DNA of 64,000 nucleotides from Sphingomonas sp. 28-63-12 (GCA_002281535.1 NCGD01000005.1:130249-194248); one strand, 5' to 3'. Counted from the stretch's first letter, positions 1 through 9,324 are shown. The notes: a model not told the origin generated them from the sequence alone. Made by a program: numbers and translations.

Positions 1-467
1 GCACCGATCAGATTCTTGCCGGCGCGCGTGTTGATCGCCGTCTTGCCGCCCACTGAACTGTCGACCTGGGCCAGCAGCGTGGTTGGAATCTGCACGAAGT
101 GGCAACCCCGCTTGAGGATCGAACAAGCAAAGCCGACCAAGTCGCCGATCACGCCGCCGCCGAGCGCGATGACATGGTCGCTGCGCTCGATGCCGAGATC
201 GAGCAGCTGGTCGGTCAGGGATTCGAGCGTTGCCCAGCTCTTGCTCCCCTCACCGGGCGTCAGCTCGATCGCCGCCGTCGCGATTCCCCCGTCGGCGAGT
301 GCCGCCTCGAGCCTGTGGCGGTGATGCGACAAGTTCGAATCGCTGACGATCACCTGGCGCCGGCCGCGCGCCAGCGGCTTTAACCACTCAGCGGCGCGCC
401 CCAAAACGCCGGCTTCGATGACAACCTGATAGCCGCGTGAACCTAGCTCAACATTGATGGTGGTCAC
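1..467 (-). CDS. aroB: 3-dehydroquinate synthase, N-terminal part (runs off the window)
   Basis: Second step of the shikimate pathway: DAHP to 3-dehydroquinate, NAD- and metal-dependent, cytoplasmic. About 155 N-terminal residues are visible. The nucleotide-binding signatures are present: the [13 protein letters not shown] segment, then the [24 protein letters not shown] segment that leads to the window edge. The start is a GTG at 467 that overlaps the aroK stop as GTGA, so aroK and aroB are translationally coupled. The aroK-aroB order is the usual one. The C-terminal metal-binding half lies outside the window. Confidence 0.95.
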   Translation of the reverse strand, partial: MTTINVELGSRGYQVVIEAGVLGRAAEWLKPLARGRRQVIVSDSNLSHHRHRLEAALADGGIATAAIELTPGEGSKSWATLESLTDQLLDLGIERSDHVIALGGGVIGDLVGFACSILKRGCHFVQIPTTLLAQVDSSVGGKTAINTRAGKNLIG

Positions 468-1018
468 GGTTCGATCGCCTCGTTGGCCAACGCTTTCAGG
501 ATGGCTGCCACGGTGGTTTCGTGGGGTGCCTGCTGGCTGGAAATATGGATAGGCGCCAGCGCATAGATGGGATTGCGAACGCGCGCGAGTTCCGTGAGGA
601 CTTCGGCCGGATCGCGATTGCGCAGCAGCGGCCGCGTATCGCGGCGGCGGACGCGCTCGGCGAGAATATGTGGGCTGGCGTCGAGCCATACCGCCAGTGC
701 CTGCTCCAGGATCAGCGCGCGCGTATCGGCATTGATGAAGGCGCCACCACCGGTCGCGATCACTTTTGGCGTGCCGTCGATCAGCCGGGCGATCACGCGC
801 CTCTCGCCATCGCGAAAATAGGCTTCGCCGAATCGCTCGAAAATGTCGGCAATCGCCATATCGGCGGCGGCCTCGATCTCGCTGTCGGCATCGACAAAGG
901 GCAGCGCGAGCCGGGCCGCGAGCCGCCGGCCGACGGTCGATTTGCCGACGCCCATCAGCCCAATCAGCACGATCGGCCGGCCTTGCCAATTTTTGAGGGG
1001 AAGGTGGTTTTGCAACAT
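464..1018 (-). CDS. aroK: Shikimate kinase
   Basis: Phosphorylates shikimate with ATP in the aromatic amino acid pathway. The product is 184 aa. The P-loop [11 protein letters not shown] is at about residues 20-30, followed by the shikimate-binding DADSEIE segment and ATGGGAF. I chose the ATG at 1018 (MLQNHLPLK) over upstream in-frame ATGs because it gives the family's usual length and leaves an 82-base gap to the divergent gene at 1101. The stop overlaps the aroB GTG start. Confidence 0.95.
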   Translation of the reverse strand: MLQNHLPLKNWQGRPIVLIGLMGVGKSTVGRRLAARLALPFVDADSEIEAAADMAIADIFERFGEAYFRDGERRVIARLIDGTPKVIATGGGAFINADTRALILEQALAVWLDASPHILAERVRRRDTRPLLRNRDPAEVLTELARVRNPIYALAPIHISSQQAPHETTVAAILKALANEAIEP

Positions 1019-1100
1019 TATCCCGAGGGCTATACAGCGAGCCTGCCGCTCGGGCAAAAGGCCCGTCATTGCTGTTACTCCGACTGCCAAGGTGTTTGCC

Positions 1101-1238
1101 ATGTCCCGCCTGCTTATCGTCATCGCCATACTGGTTATCGCCCTGGGGGGCGGGCTGGTCGTGCTCGCTGGCCGTAATGGCGAAAGGCCGTTGACGCATG
1201 TTGAAAAGGTCGTCCCGCTTGCGTCTCTCCAGAAATAA
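1101..1238 (+). CDS. Small single-pass membrane protein, function unknown
   Basis: A 45-residue ORF: one strongly hydrophobic helix at residues 4-22 ([19 protein letters not shown]), then a short polar tail. It is divergent from aroK. Its last 41 bases overlap in another frame with the start of the next gene at 1198, which suggests coupled translation. There is no strong ribosome-binding site. I cannot assign a function. The hydrophobic N-terminus and operon-like overlap make it more likely a real small protein than noise. Confidence 0.6.
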   Translation: MSRLLIVIAILVIALGGGLVVLAGRNGERPLTHVEKVVPLASLQK

Positions 1239-3030
1239 GGTTGGGGCCGGAGCCCTTGCGCTCGGCCTGATCGCAGCCGGCTTGCCGGCGCTTGGTCAGG
1301 ACAAACCCGAATCGATCCTGCCTCCAGGGTTCAACGAACCCGTGCCGACGCCTGCCGCTACGCCGACGCCGACGCGAGTTACCCCGGCGGCGGGCGGGGA
1401 CAGGCCGGGGCCATCGGCCGGTGACCCATTGCCTCCGACGCTATTGGCGCCAGCTGATGCCGGCCTGACCGTTTCTGACACGGCGGGAACGCCGCAGCAG
1501 GTAGATCCGAGCCTCCTCGCTGCCTATGATATCCCCGGCTATGCCCGACGCTCGCCAGCGATGGCCGGCGTTGTCGGTGTGGCCGAGGGTGGGCTTGGAC
1601 CACGCGCCTTTGGCACTGCCAATGGCCGGTTTCTCGAAACGCTGATGCGCAAGATGAATGCGCCGATTCCGTCGCGCTGGGTGTCGATCGGCCTACGGCA
1701 GGCGCTGGCGTCCAAGGTTGCGGCTCCGCCGGGCGTCAATGGCGCGGACTTTGCTGCCGAGCGCGCCTGGCTGCTCGTCCGGATGGGCGAATCGGTCGTG
1801 GCGCGCGCGATGGTCGAAAGCATCGATCCCGATCGCTACACGCCGAAAATGTATCAGGTGGCCATGCAGGCGGCGCTCGCGACGGGCGACCCTGCGGCAG
1901 TTTGCCCGGTTGTCGACAAGGCGCTTGCTGTTTCCAGCGAACGTGCCTGGGTGTTGGCAAAGGCGATGTGTGCGGCGCTGTCTGGCGCGCCCAAGCAGGC
2001 CGGCACGCTGCTCAAGGCTGCGCAGCGGTCCGGCGCGGCGCGCGGCATCGATTTGTTGCTCGCCGAAAAAATCGTCGGATCCGGTTCAAAAGGGCAGGGG
2101 GCCGTCACCATTGAATGGGACGGCGTCGATCGGCTGACGATCTGGCGCTATGGTCTGGCGATGGCGACCGGGGACACCATTCCCGCCGCGCTGTTCAGCA
2201 CCGTTGCATCGCAGGTTCAATACTGGCGTGCTCAGGCACCGCGGCTGACCGAAGTGGCGCGAGCGCCCGCTGCGGAGCTCGCGGCGGCCCAGGGTGTGTT
2301 GTCCAACGCGGCGATTGTCGATCTTTATGGCAAGGTTGAGAGCGGTGATGAGCAGGGCGCGGCCGAACTAGGTATCGCGCGCGATTTGCGCGTTGCCTAT
2401 GCCGACCCTGATCGCGATGTCCGGTTAACCGCCATGCGGACTTTGTGGGACGAGCCCAAGCAGCCGCGGGCGCAATATGCTCGGCTGGTGCTGACCGCAC
2501 GGGCGGCGACATCGATCGTGCCTTACAAGGATGCACCCGATGCCGACCGCTTGATCGCGTCGATGTTGAGCGCGGGGCTCGAGGCACCTGCTTTGCGCTG
2601 GCAGGGCAATATCCTGCGCGGGAGCAATGGGTGGGGCATGCTCGCTCTGGTCGAGACTGGCGGCATGGTCACGAGGGGCGATGTCGATACCTATCGCAGC
2701 CGCGCAACCGATGTCAGCGGCAGCAGGGTCAAGATGCTCGTCGCTGGACTGGCCGGCCTTGGCCGCTTGAGCGGGAATGATACTGCGAGCTTGACCAAGG
2801 GCCTTTCGATCGATCTGACGAGCACCAATAGCTGGACGCGGGCGCTGCACCGGGCGGCTGAGCGCCGCCAGCCCGCTACGGTGATGCTGTTGGCGGCGGT
2901 GGGCATGCAGACGCCCAACTGGCACGGGGTTTCCCCCGAAGCGCTCTATCATATCGTCTCGGCGTTGCAGCGGGTCGGGCTCGAAGGCCAGGCGCGGATG
3001 ATTGCGGTCGAGGCGCTGGCGCGGCTTTGA
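1198..3030 (+). CDS. Exported alpha-helical protein of unknown function
   Basis: A 610-residue protein with an apparent signal peptide (basic start, hydrophobic core near residues 15-30, cleavage near ALGQ). A Pro/Thr-rich linker with TPTPT repeats follows (about residues 45-70). The rest is Ala/Leu-rich helical sequence that resembles tetratricopeptide-type repeats, but no catalytic motif is visible. It overlaps the small membrane protein upstream and the recombinase downstream (TTGA overlap at 3027), so the three look like one operon. A periplasmic role is inferred from the signal peptide only. Confidence 0.8.
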   Translation: MLKRSSRLRLSRNKVGAGALALGLIAAGLPALGQDKPESILPPGFNEPVPTPAATPTPTRVTPAAGGDRPGPSAGDPLPPTLLAPADAGLTVSDTAGTPQQVDPSLLAAYDIPGYARRSPAMAGVVGVAEGGLGPRAFGTANGRFLETLMRKMNAPIPSRWVSIGLRQALASKVAAPPGVNGADFAAERAWLLVRMGESVVARAMVESIDPDRYTPKMYQVAMQAALATGDPAAVCPVVDKALAVSSERAWVLAKAMCAALSGAPKQAGTLLKAAQRSGAARGIDLLLAEKIVGSGSKGQGAVTIEWDGVDRLTIWRYGLAMATGDTIPAALFSTVASQVQYWRAQAPRLTEVARAPAAELAAAQGVLSNAAIVDLYGKVESGDEQGAAELGIARDLRVAYADPDRDVRLTAMRTLWDEPKQPRAQYARLVLTARAATSIVPYKDAPDADRLIASMLSAGLEAPALRWQGNILRGSNGWGMLALVETGGMVTRGDVDTYRSRATDVSGSRVKMLVAGLAGLGRLSGNDTASLTKGLSIDLTSTNSWTRALHRAAERRQPATVMLLAAVGMQTPNWHGVSPEALYHIVSALQRVGLEGQARMIAVEALARL

Positions 3031-3956
3031 GCGTGCCGGGTCAACCGTCGGGCCAGCTGCTTGACGATCTGGCGCTGATCGATCGCTTTTTGGAGATGAT
3101 GGCGGCCGAAAGCGGGGCGGCTGCCAACACGCTCGCGGCCTATCGCAGCGACCTGCGGCTTGCTTCCGATTTCCTGGCGCGACGGCTCGCTTCAGCGGCG
3201 CCGGATGATCTCGCGCGGCTTGGCACAGACTGGGCGCCGCTGGCGCGTGCCACCGTCGCGCGCAAGGCGGCCGCCCTGCGACGTTTTTATGCCTTTCTGG
3301 CCGAAGAAGGCCATAGGGATGACGATCCTGGGGCCGGCTTGCCGAGGCCCGGTGCCGCTCGGCGTTTGCCCAAATCGCTGGCGCATGGCGATGTGGACCG
3401 GTTGTTTGAGGTGATCGCCGCGCGAATCGCACGCATCCCTGCCAATCCACTCGACCTGCGGCTCGCGGCGCTGGTCGAGCTGCTTTATGGATCGGGCCTG
3501 CGCGCAAGCGAGCTGGTGTCGATCCCGCGCAACGGGGTCTCGCCCGATCGCCCCTTCCTGATCCTGCGCGGCAAGGGCGGGCGCGAACGGCTGGTGCCCA
3601 TATCGGATCGGGCCCGGGCGGCAGTGGCGCTTTGGCGCGATTCGCTCGATGTGGGCTCAGCCTGGCTTTTTCCGGGCGGGAAATCGCATCTGTCGCGAAT
3701 CAGGCTGTATCAACTGCTTAAGGAACTCGCGATGCAAGCCGGCATTCCTCCCGAACGCGTCAGCCCGCATGTGCTACGGCATGCCTTTGCGACTCATTTG
3801 CTTGAGGGCGGCGCCGATCTGCGGGCGCTGCAGCTGATGCTGGGCCATGCCGATATCGCCACTACCGAAATTTATACCCATGTCGACAGCAGCAGGCTGG
3901 TTGCTTTGGTCAACGCCCGTCACCCGCTCGTTGACCTTCCCCGCCGGCGAGCCTAA
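3027..3956 (+). CDS. xerD: Tyrosine recombinase of the XerC/XerD type
   Basis: Site-specific recombinase that resolves chromosome dimers at dif, usually with a second Xer partner. The product is 309 aa, the normal Xer size: an N-terminal SAM-like DNA-binding domain (about 15-110) and a C-terminal catalytic domain. All catalytic residues are visible: Arg159 in GSGLRASEL, Lys183 in GKGGRE, His248 and Arg251 in HVLRHAF, His274 in LGHADI, Tyr283 in IYTHVD. The start is TTG at 3027 inside the upstream stop (TTGA); GTG 3033 is an alternative. Whether it is XerC or XerD cannot be decided here; the position before accA is more typical of XerD. Confidence 0.88.
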   Translation: MSVPGQPSGQLLDDLALIDRFLEMMAAESGAAANTLAAYRSDLRLASDFLARRLASAAPDDLARLGTDWAPLARATVARKAAALRRFYAFLAEEGHRDDDPGAGLPRPGAARRLPKSLAHGDVDRLFEVIAARIARIPANPLDLRLAALVELLYGSGLRASELVSIPRNGVSPDRPFLILRGKGGRERLVPISDRARAAVALWRDSLDVGSAWLFPGGKSHLSRIRLYQLLKELAMQAGIPPERVSPHVLRHAFATHLLEGGADLRALQLMLGHADIATTEIYTHVDSSRLVALVNARHPLVDLPRRRA

Positions 3957-3969
3957 CCGACGCGACCAC

Positions 3970-4917
3970 ATGGCAAGCTTTCTCGATTTTGAAAAACCGA
4001 TCGCCGAGCTTCAGGCTCGCATCGACGAACTGCGCGAAACGGCCGCCGGCGGCGCCGTGGATATCGACGCTGACGTCGCCCGTCTTCAGGTCAAATCTGA
4101 CAGATTGCTGCGCGATACCTATGCGCGGTTGACGCCCTGGCAAAAGACCCAGGTCGCCCGCCACGGCGATCGCCCGCATTTCAAGCATTATGTGGCCGGC
4201 CTTTTTGACGATTTCATGCCGCTGGCGGGCGATCGCGCCTTTGGTGACGATCAGGCGATCCAGGGCGGCCTTGCGCGGTTCCGCGGGCATGGCGTGGTGG
4301 TGATCGGCCATGAAAAGGGTGACGACACCGCCAGCCGCCTCCGGCATAATTTTGGCATGGGCAAGCCGGAGGGCTATCGCAAGGCGATCCGGTTGATGGA
4401 TTTGGCCGACCGGTTCGGCCTGCCGGTGATCACCCTGGTCGATACCTCTGGCGCCTTTCCGGGGATTCAAGCCGAAGAACGCGGCCAGGCCGAGGCGATA
4501 GCGCGCAGTACAGCGCGTTGCCTGTCGCTTGGGGTGCCGATTGTCAGCGCGATCGTCGGTGAGGGGGGCTCGGGTGGTGCCGTCGCACTGGCAACCGGCA
4601 ACCGTGTGCTGATGTTCGAGCATGCGGTTTATTCTGTGATCTCACCAGAAGGCTGCGCCTCGATCCTCTGGCGGACTTCTGACCGGGCTGCCGATGCGGC
4701 CGAGGCAATGAAGGTGACGGCGCAGGACCTCAAAGCACTTGGTGTGATCGATACGATTGTGCCGGAGCCGCTAGGCGGCGCGCAGCGCGATCCCAAGCGG
4801 GCCATCGGCGCGCTGGGCGACGCTATAGCGAAAGCCCTAAGTGAGATCGACAAAGCCGGGCGGGCGACATTGCTGGCCGAACGGCGACAGAAATTTCTGG
4901 CGATCGGTCGCCTTTAG
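3970..4917 (+). CDS. accA: Acetyl-CoA carboxylase carboxyltransferase subunit alpha
   Basis: Alpha subunit of the carboxyltransferase that moves CO2 from carboxybiotin to acetyl-CoA, the first committed step of fatty acid synthesis. The product is 315 aa. It starts with the typical [12 protein letters not shown] and contains the oxyanion-hole glycine segments [12 protein letters not shown] and GEGGSGGA. The ATG at 3970 is chosen because it matches the family N-terminus; an in-frame upstream extension into xerD is not conserved-looking. It lies 13 bases after xerD and is probably cotranscribed. Confidence 0.96.
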   Translation: MASFLDFEKPIAELQARIDELRETAAGGAVDIDADVARLQVKSDRLLRDTYARLTPWQKTQVARHGDRPHFKHYVAGLFDDFMPLAGDRAFGDDQAIQGGLARFRGHGVVVIGHEKGDDTASRLRHNFGMGKPEGYRKAIRLMDLADRFGLPVITLVDTSGAFPGIQAEERGQAEAIARSTARCLSLGVPIVSAIVGEGGSGGAVALATGNRVLMFEHAVYSVISPEGCASILWRTSDRAADAAEAMKVTAQDLKALGVIDTIVPEPLGGAQRDPKRAIGALGDAIAKALSEIDKAGRATLLAERRQKFLAIGRL

Positions 4918-4974
4918 CCCCTGACCCGCAAAAGACGACGGCGGTGCCATTGCGCAGAGGTTGGCAAACGAAAA

Positions 4975-5002
4975 GGGGCGACAGGCTGATGCCTGCCGCC
5001 CC
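4975..5002 (-). terminator. Hairpin terminator of the pilin gene at 5028
   Basis: GGGGCG-A-CAGGC, loop TGAT, GCCTG-C-CGCCCC: a 12-bp stem with one A/C mismatch. Read on the minus strand it is followed by CTTTTCG, a short T run, so it best serves the minus-strand pilin. It may also stop accA transcription from the other side. Confidence 0.65.
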
Positions 5003-5027
5003 GGTCACGTAAGCAGCTGGGAGAAGC

Positions 5028-5195
5028 TTACGAAGCCTTCATGTTCGACGTAACGTTCGAGAACGTGGTCTTCAGCTGGTTGCCCAGGCCCTGCATCGCT
5101 GCAATGGCGGCAACGGCGATAAGGGCTGCGATCAGGCCATATTCGATAGCCGTCGCGCCCTTGTTGTTCTTGATGAACTTGCGGATGGTCTGCAT
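5028..5195 (-). CDS. Flp-type IVb pilin
   Basis: A 55-residue prepilin. The basic leader (MQTIRKFIKNNKG) ends at the prepilin-peptidase site G/ATAIEYGLI with Glu at +5, followed by a hydrophobic helix (IAALIAVAAIAAM) and a short polar C-terminus. This is the major-subunit architecture of Tad/Flp pili. The 5' leader holds a 6-bp inverted repeat (ACCCGG/CCGGGT, 5228-5243). No tad assembly or prepilin peptidase gene is in the window. A related pilin follows on the same strand upstream (5320). Confidence 0.9.
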   Translation of the reverse strand: MQTIRKFIKNNKGATAIEYGLIAALIAVAAIAAMQGLGNQLKTTFSNVTSNMKAS

Positions 5196-5319
5196 TTTCC
5201 GGTCTCCAGTGTTGGTTGAGCTTCAGTACCCGGCTGACCGGGTTTCCGGCCTGCACCAACAGATTTAGGACGGTGAGGTTGACAAAGGTTTAAGCTGGCA
5301 CCGATCCCTGCAAAGAATT

Positions 5320-5502
5320 TCAGCGGCCGTTGCGGGCATCGTCCATCTTGTTGTTCACATTGCCCCAAATGCTCGTCGTCGTGTTGCCGAGCTGGACCAT
5401 GGACGCGATCAGCGAGACGACGATGATCGTGGCGATCAGGCCATATTCGATCGCCGTGCCGCCCTTGCGGTCTGTCATCAGCTTGTGCAGCAGCTTCAAC
5501 AT
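5320..5502 (-). CDS. Second Flp-type IVb pilin
   Basis: A 60-residue prepilin paralogous to the neighbour at 5028: leader MLKLLHKLMTDRKG, cleavage site G/GTAIEYGLI, hydrophobic helix IATIIVVSLIASMV, polar tail ending in NNKMDDARNGR. I chose ATG 5502 because it gives a leader of normal length; an upstream in-frame start would add an atypical 16 residues. The C-terminus differs clearly from the first pilin, so it may be a minor or alternative subunit. Confidence 0.88.
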   Translation of the reverse strand: MLKLLHKLMTDRKGGTAIEYGLIATIIVVSLIASMVQLGNTTTSIWGNVNNKMDDARNGR

Positions 5503-5563
5503 GCGCTTTCGAAACTCTATCGTGCTTCCAGAACGATGAGGGATAAACAATGAGGGTTAACGA

Positions 5564-5998
5564 ATGACGAAGGCGGTAAATTCGGGGCCGTTGGCATCCG
5601 TCAGCCTTTTTCCTGTGGTGGCCGCAGCACTTGTCGACAACGACGGCCGAGTCCTGTTGCAGCAGCGGCCCCTGGGTAAGGAAATGGCGGGATTGTGGGA
5701 GTTTCCGGGCGGTAAGATTGAGCCGGGCGAGTCCCCGGAGGCTGCCCTGATCCGCGAACTGGCGGAGGAGCTTGGGATCAGCGTGTCATTGGCATGCCTT
5801 GCACCGGCGACCTTTGCGAGCGCGTCGCTTGGCGAGCGCCATTTGCTTTTGCTGTTGTTCATATGTCGGAAATGGCAGGGCATCCCGCGTGCGATCGAGG
5901 CGACGGCGCTCAAATGGGTTCGGCCTGTCGAGATGCACGCTCTGCCGATGCCGCCCGCCGACCGGCCATTGATTGCCCTGATCGAAGCACTAATCTGA
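5564..5998 (+). CDS. mutT: 8-oxo-dGTP diphosphatase, Nudix family
   Basis: Hydrolyses oxidised dGTP to the monophosphate and prevents A:T to C:G transversions. The product is 144 aa. A complete Nudix box spans residues 50-72 (G-x5-E-x7-R-E-L-x-E-E-L-G-I). LLQQRP before and LWEFPGGK inside the box are typical of MutT. It is divergent from the pilin genes and converges on the methyltransferase gene, overlapping its 3' end by 9 bases. Confidence 0.92.
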   Translation: MTKAVNSGPLASVSLFPVVAAALVDNDGRVLLQQRPLGKEMAGLWEFPGGKIEPGESPEAALIRELAEELGISVSLACLAPATFASASLGERHLLLLLFICRKWQGIPRAIEATALKWVRPVEMHALPMPPADRPLIALIEALI

Positions 5999-6838
5999 CT
6001 TGGGACGAGGCGGGCGTAAGGCGTCGGCCAATGACTGGGTCCCGCTGCCGCGACGCGCCGGTTGTGGCTGCGAGGGGGCAGGGGCCCAGCCGGTCATGAA
6101 CACGATCTCAAAGCGTTCTGTGGTTCGTCCGTCGGCATCGGCGCGCTCGTTGTACAAAGCGGCGGCCCGGTCGAGCACGTCGCGGCGCAGCGGCGATCGG
6201 CCGGGCATCGCGTTGCTGGCACCCATCCCACGCAAGTCGCGCAGGAGCGACAACAGGCTAGCATAGCGGACGGTAACCGTCTCCGTATCGGCGACAGGCA
6301 GCGCAAAGCCGGCGCGCATCAGCAGATCCCCGGCGGCACGAACATCGACCTGGGGGTGGATCCGCGCGGCTGGTCGGTCAGCTTCTGCCTCCAACAGCGT
6401 CGAGCGCAGGGTCCCAAGGCTGCCGGCGCCCACAAAGGCCGCCAGGAACAGCCCGTCAGGCCGAAGCACGCGCCGGGCAAGCGTCAGCGCCCCGGGCAGG
6501 TCGCCAACGCTGTCGAGCGTGCCGGCTGCCAGGACGAGATCAAAGACCGCATCGCCAAAGGGTAGACGGTCTTCATCGCCCTGCACCCCATGGGCGGCGG
6601 CGGCAAAGCCAAAGCCCGAATCAAGCCGCGCGATGCGGCTACCGACCGGCGGCACGAACGCCGCGTCAAAACAACCGAGGTCGAGGATATCGCCAAATTG
6701 CCGCGAGATGCTGTCGAGTCGGCCGGCAATCCCCTCCAGCATGAACTGTCGCAGAAATTCTGCCTTCGCAAAGCCGGGCTGCGCGCGATCGCGGCGGCGC
6801 CGGCGCACGGTGCGATCGAAGATGTCAGGGCTGTCCAC
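5990..6838 (-). CDS. SAM-dependent methyltransferase, BioC/NDUFAF5-like
   Basis: A class I methyltransferase-fold protein of 282 aa starting at GTG 6838. The N-terminus (DIFDRTVRRRRRDRA) resembles the NDUFAF5/BioC-like family found beside comF in alphaproteobacteria. Motif I is DILDLGCFDAAF near residue 50, with the usual glycines partly replaced. Later LPFGDAVFDLVLAAGTL and RRVLRPDGLFLAAF match motifs II-III. The substrate is not evident. NDUFAF5 relatives hydroxylate an Arg of complex I, so methyl transfer itself should not be assumed. It is divergent from comF, with 44 bases between starts. Confidence 0.8.
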   Translation of the reverse strand: MDSPDIFDRTVRRRRRDRAQPGFAKAEFLRQFMLEGIAGRLDSISRQFGDILDLGCFDAAFVPPVGSRIARLDSGFGFAAAAHGVQGDEDRLPFGDAVFDLVLAAGTLDSVGDLPGALTLARRVLRPDGLFLAAFVGAGSLGTLRSTLLEAEADRPAARIHPQVDVRAAGDLLMRAGFALPVADTETVTVRYASLLSLLRDLRGMGASNAMPGRSPLRRDVLDRAAALYNERADADGRTTERFEIVFMTGWAPAPSQPQPARRGSGTQSLADALRPPRPKSD

Positions 6839-6882
6839 GCGGGCGCTTGTGCCGTCGCCAGCGGCGCGCGACAAGGGCGGTG

Positions 6883-7614
6883 ATGCGCTTGCTCGCTCCT
6901 TTGCGGTCGATTGCCGGCCTGGCGCTGCCGCCGCGGTGCCCGGGCTGCGGGGCGGTGACCAGTGAGGATCATCGCTTTTGCGCTGCCTGCTGGGGGCAAA
7001 TGCGCTTTCTGGCCCCGCCCTGGTGCGCTGCGTGCAACTTGCCCTTTGCTTTTGACCGGGGAGAGGGAGCACGCTGCGCCGATTGCCTGGCAGTGCCCCC
7101 ACGGCATAGCGGTATCCGCGCAGCGGTGGCCTATGGCGATATAGCCCGTTCGCTGGTGCTCCGGTTGAAATATGGCGGACGGACGGGCTTGGCCGAGACG
7201 GCGGCGCGGCACATGGGGCGGTTGATGCCTTACGGAAGTGATCTGATCGTGTCGGTCCCGTTGCACCGCTGGCGCCTCTGATCGCGCGGCTTCAACCAGG
7301 CGGCGCTGCTGGCAAAGGCGCTGGCGCGCGAAACCGGCATTGCCTGCGATGTCGATCTGCTTACCCGGCCGCGCGCGACCCCGGTGTTGCGCGGTCTTGG
7401 CCGCCGCGCCCGCGCCAGCGCGGTGCAAGGAGCTTTTGCGATGGCGCCGCAGGCCCGGGCACGGCTGCGTGGCAAATCCGTCGTGCTGGTCGATGACGTC
7501 CATACCAGCGGTGCCACAACCGATGCCTGCACGCGGCTATTGCTGCGCGCGGGGGCAGCGCGCGTGACCATTTTGGCATGGGCGCGGGTGCTGGACGATG
7601 ATGTCGGTGATTGA
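6883..7614 (+). pseudogene. comF: ComF family phosphoribosyltransferase, interrupted by an in-frame TGA
   Basis: ComF proteins have an N-terminal zinc ribbon and a C-terminal PRTase fold and are linked to DNA uptake. The zinc cysteines (CPGCG, CAACW, CAACN, CADC) and the middle part read normally up to VPLHRWRL. Then comes TGA at 7279-7281, after which the same frame continues with SRGFNQAALLAKALA and the PRPP-binding motif VVLVDDVHTSGAT. Family members usually have a residue such as Trp at this spot, so one G-to-A change (TGG to TGA) explains the break. No internal start near the stop would restore the full PRTase fold. A sequencing error is the main alternative. Confidence 0.85.
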
Positions 7615-7645
7615 CAAGCACTGGGTGCGACCACAATTGTTAAGC

Positions 7646-7903
7646 ATGGCTAAGATTGAAATCTATACCAAGGCGTTCTGTCCCTATTGCACCAGGGCGC
7701 TAAACCTCCTCCGCGGCAAGCCCGTCGAGATCGAGGAACATGACATCACCTTAGGCGGCCCCAAGCGGGTCGAGATGCTCGAACGTGCCAATGGCGGCAC
7801 GACCGTTCCGCAGATTTTCATCGACGGGCGTCACGTCGGCGGGTCGGATGATCTTGCCGCGCTCGAAAGGGCAGGCAAGCTGGATGTGCTGATCGGCGCA
7901 TGA
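7646..7903 (+). CDS. grxC: Glutaredoxin 3
   Basis: An 85-residue dithiol glutaredoxin: glutathione-dependent disulfide reduction in the cytoplasm. The CPYC active site is at residues 12-15, then TVPQIFIDG (cis-Pro loop) and HVGGSDDL for glutathione binding. The start is ATG 7646 (MAKIEIYT), which matches the family; an upstream start would overlap comF. The stop overlaps the next gene's ATG (ATGA). Confidence 0.95.
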   Translation: MAKIEIYTKAFCPYCTRALNLLRGKPVEIEEHDITLGGPKRVEMLERANGGTTVPQIFIDGRHVGGSDDLAALERAGKLDVLIGA

Positions 7904-8727
7904 CCCGCATTGCGCTTCTCCAGATGTGCAGCGGGACCGATCCGGCCGACAATGCATCGGCGGTGAGCGCCGCAATCGGTGCGGCCGCGGTCGGCGGGGC
8001 AGCGATGCTGTTTACGCCGGAGATGACGAATTTGATCGATCGCGATCGCGTGCGGGCGGCGATGTCGGTGACGAGCGAAGAGGATGACCTTGTGCTGGCA
8101 GCAGCCCGGGAAGGGGCGGCGGCACATGGCATCTGGGTGTATCTGGGGTCGCTGGCGCTGAAGGGTGCCGATGGCAAGCTCGCCAATCGCGGCTTTGTAA
8201 TCGACGCGACCGGCGCCATCCGCGCTCGTTACGACAAGCTGCACCTGTTCGATGTCGATCTACCAACCGGTGAAAGTTGGCGCGAATCGGCGGCCTACAC
8301 CGCTGGGCAGGGCGCCAGGGTGGTCGCCAGCCCGATCGGCAAGATCGGCCTGTCGATCTGTTATGACCTTCGCTTCGCTGATCTTTATCGGGCGCTGAGC
8401 AATGCCGGCGCGACGGTGCTGTCCGTGCCGGCAGCCTTTACCCGCCCGACGGGGGAAGCGCATTGGCATATCCTGTTGCGGGCGCGAGCGATTGAGGCCG
8501 GCGCCTTTGTCATCGCCGCCGCCCAGACCGGGGAGCATGCCGATGGCCGGGCGACCTATGGCCATACGCTCGTGATAGACCCCTGGGGAGAAATTTTGCT
8601 CGATATGGGCGAGGAAACCGGCCTTGGCTTTGCCGAGATCGATGTTGGGCGCGTTGATGAGGTCCGCGCCCGCGTCCCCGTAATCGCGCACCGTCGAACG
8701 ATTCCGGTCGTTGAGGTATTGGCATGA
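7900..8727 (+). CDS. Carbon-nitrogen hydrolase, Nit1/Nit2-like amidase
   Basis: A 275-residue member of the nitrilase superfamily. The catalytic triad is visible: Glu41 (FTPEMTN), Lys113 (YDKLHLFDVD), Cys154 (SICYDLRF). The DKLHLFDVD segment is typical of Nit1 relatives, which hydrolyse deaminated glutathione, and the location directly after glutaredoxin fits a glutathione-repair role. The substrate is inferred, not shown. It is coupled to grxC and to the next gene by ATGA overlaps. Confidence 0.88.
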   Translation: MTRIALLQMCSGTDPADNASAVSAAIGAAAVGGAAMLFTPEMTNLIDRDRVRAAMSVTSEEDDLVLAAAREGAAAHGIWVYLGSLALKGADGKLANRGFVIDATGAIRARYDKLHLFDVDLPTGESWRESAAYTAGQGARVVASPIGKIGLSICYDLRFADLYRALSNAGATVLSVPAAFTRPTGEAHWHILLRARAIEAGAFVIAAAQTGEHADGRATYGHTLVIDPWGEILLDMGEETGLGFAEIDVGRVDEVRARVPVIAHRRTIPVVEVLA

Positions 8728-9155
8728 TCGTTTTCGATCTGCGCTGCGCCAGCGACCATGTTTTCGAAGCCTGGTTCGCCTCATCCGCGGCGTTTGAGGA
8801 GCAACGCAGCCGGGCGCTGGTGCGCTGCCCGATCTGCGACAACGATCATATCGACAAAGCGGTGATGGCGCCCAATATCGCGGCCAAGGGCAATCGTGCC
8901 GTCGTAGCACCGCCATCAGCGATCCCGTCGGCGGCGCTGGCGGCGCTGGCCGAGGTCCAGGCCAAGATGCTGGACAAATCAGAATGGGTCGGGCGGTCTT
9001 TCCCCGATCGGGCCCGAGCGATGCATCTTGGCGATGAGCCGAGCGTGTTGATCCATGGCGAGACCAGCCTGGCCGAAGCGCGCGAACTTGTCGACGAAGG
9101 CGTGCCGATCGCGCCATTGCCGTTTCGGGTCGTGCCGCCCTCCTCGCTCAACTAG
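8724..9155 (+). CDS. DUF1178 family protein
   Basis: A 143-residue protein. The N-terminus IVFDLRCASDHVFEAWFASSAAFE and the CPICD cysteine pair near residue 34 are the family hallmark, in which two Cys pairs suggest a metal site. Function is unknown. The gene starts inside the amidase stop (ATGA) and is the conserved last gene of this block. Confidence 0.88.
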   Translation: MIVFDLRCASDHVFEAWFASSAAFEEQRSRALVRCPICDNDHIDKAVMAPNIAAKGNRAVVAPPSAIPSAALAALAEVQAKMLDKSEWVGRSFPDRARAMHLGDEPSVLIHGETSLAEARELVDEGVPIAPLPFRVVPPSSLN

Positions 9156-9207
9156 TCAAAGCGCGCGTTGACCCGATTTGCGCGAGACTTTAGGGGAATG
9201 GGCGCGT

Positions 9208-9284
9208 GCCCCCGTAGCTCAGCAGGATAGAGCGACGGTTTCCTAAACCGCAGGCCGGAGGTTCGACTCCTCTCGGGGGCACCA
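9208..9284 (+). tRNA. tRNA-Arg (anticodon CCT)
   Basis: Acceptor stem GCCCCCG (9208-9214) pairs with CGGGGGC (9274-9280), and CCA is encoded at the 3' end. The D stem is GCTC/GAGC, the anticodon loop TTCCTAA has CCT at 9242-9244, and the T arm carries GGTTCGACTCC. The first pair of the anticodon stem is an A-C mismatch. It reads AGG codons. Confidence 0.96.
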
Positions 9285-9324
9285 AATTCACCGTCATTCT
9301 CGCCCGGTAAAACGGCATTAGCCC

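Noticed and set aside
2425..3507. Long minus-strand frame of 360 codons across the exported protein and xerD
   Set aside because: It runs antisense to two well-supported genes, is very rich in Arg/Pro/Ala, and has no domain; this is typical of GC-rich shadow frames.
3027..3956. Tyrosine recombinase as a mobile-element integrase
   Set aside because: Size, motifs and the neighbour accA fit a housekeeping Xer protein; no att repeats or cargo.
9208..9284. tRNA-Arg(CCT) as a possible phage or island attachment site
   Set aside because: No integrase or duplicated 3' end of the tRNA nearby; flanking genes are core.
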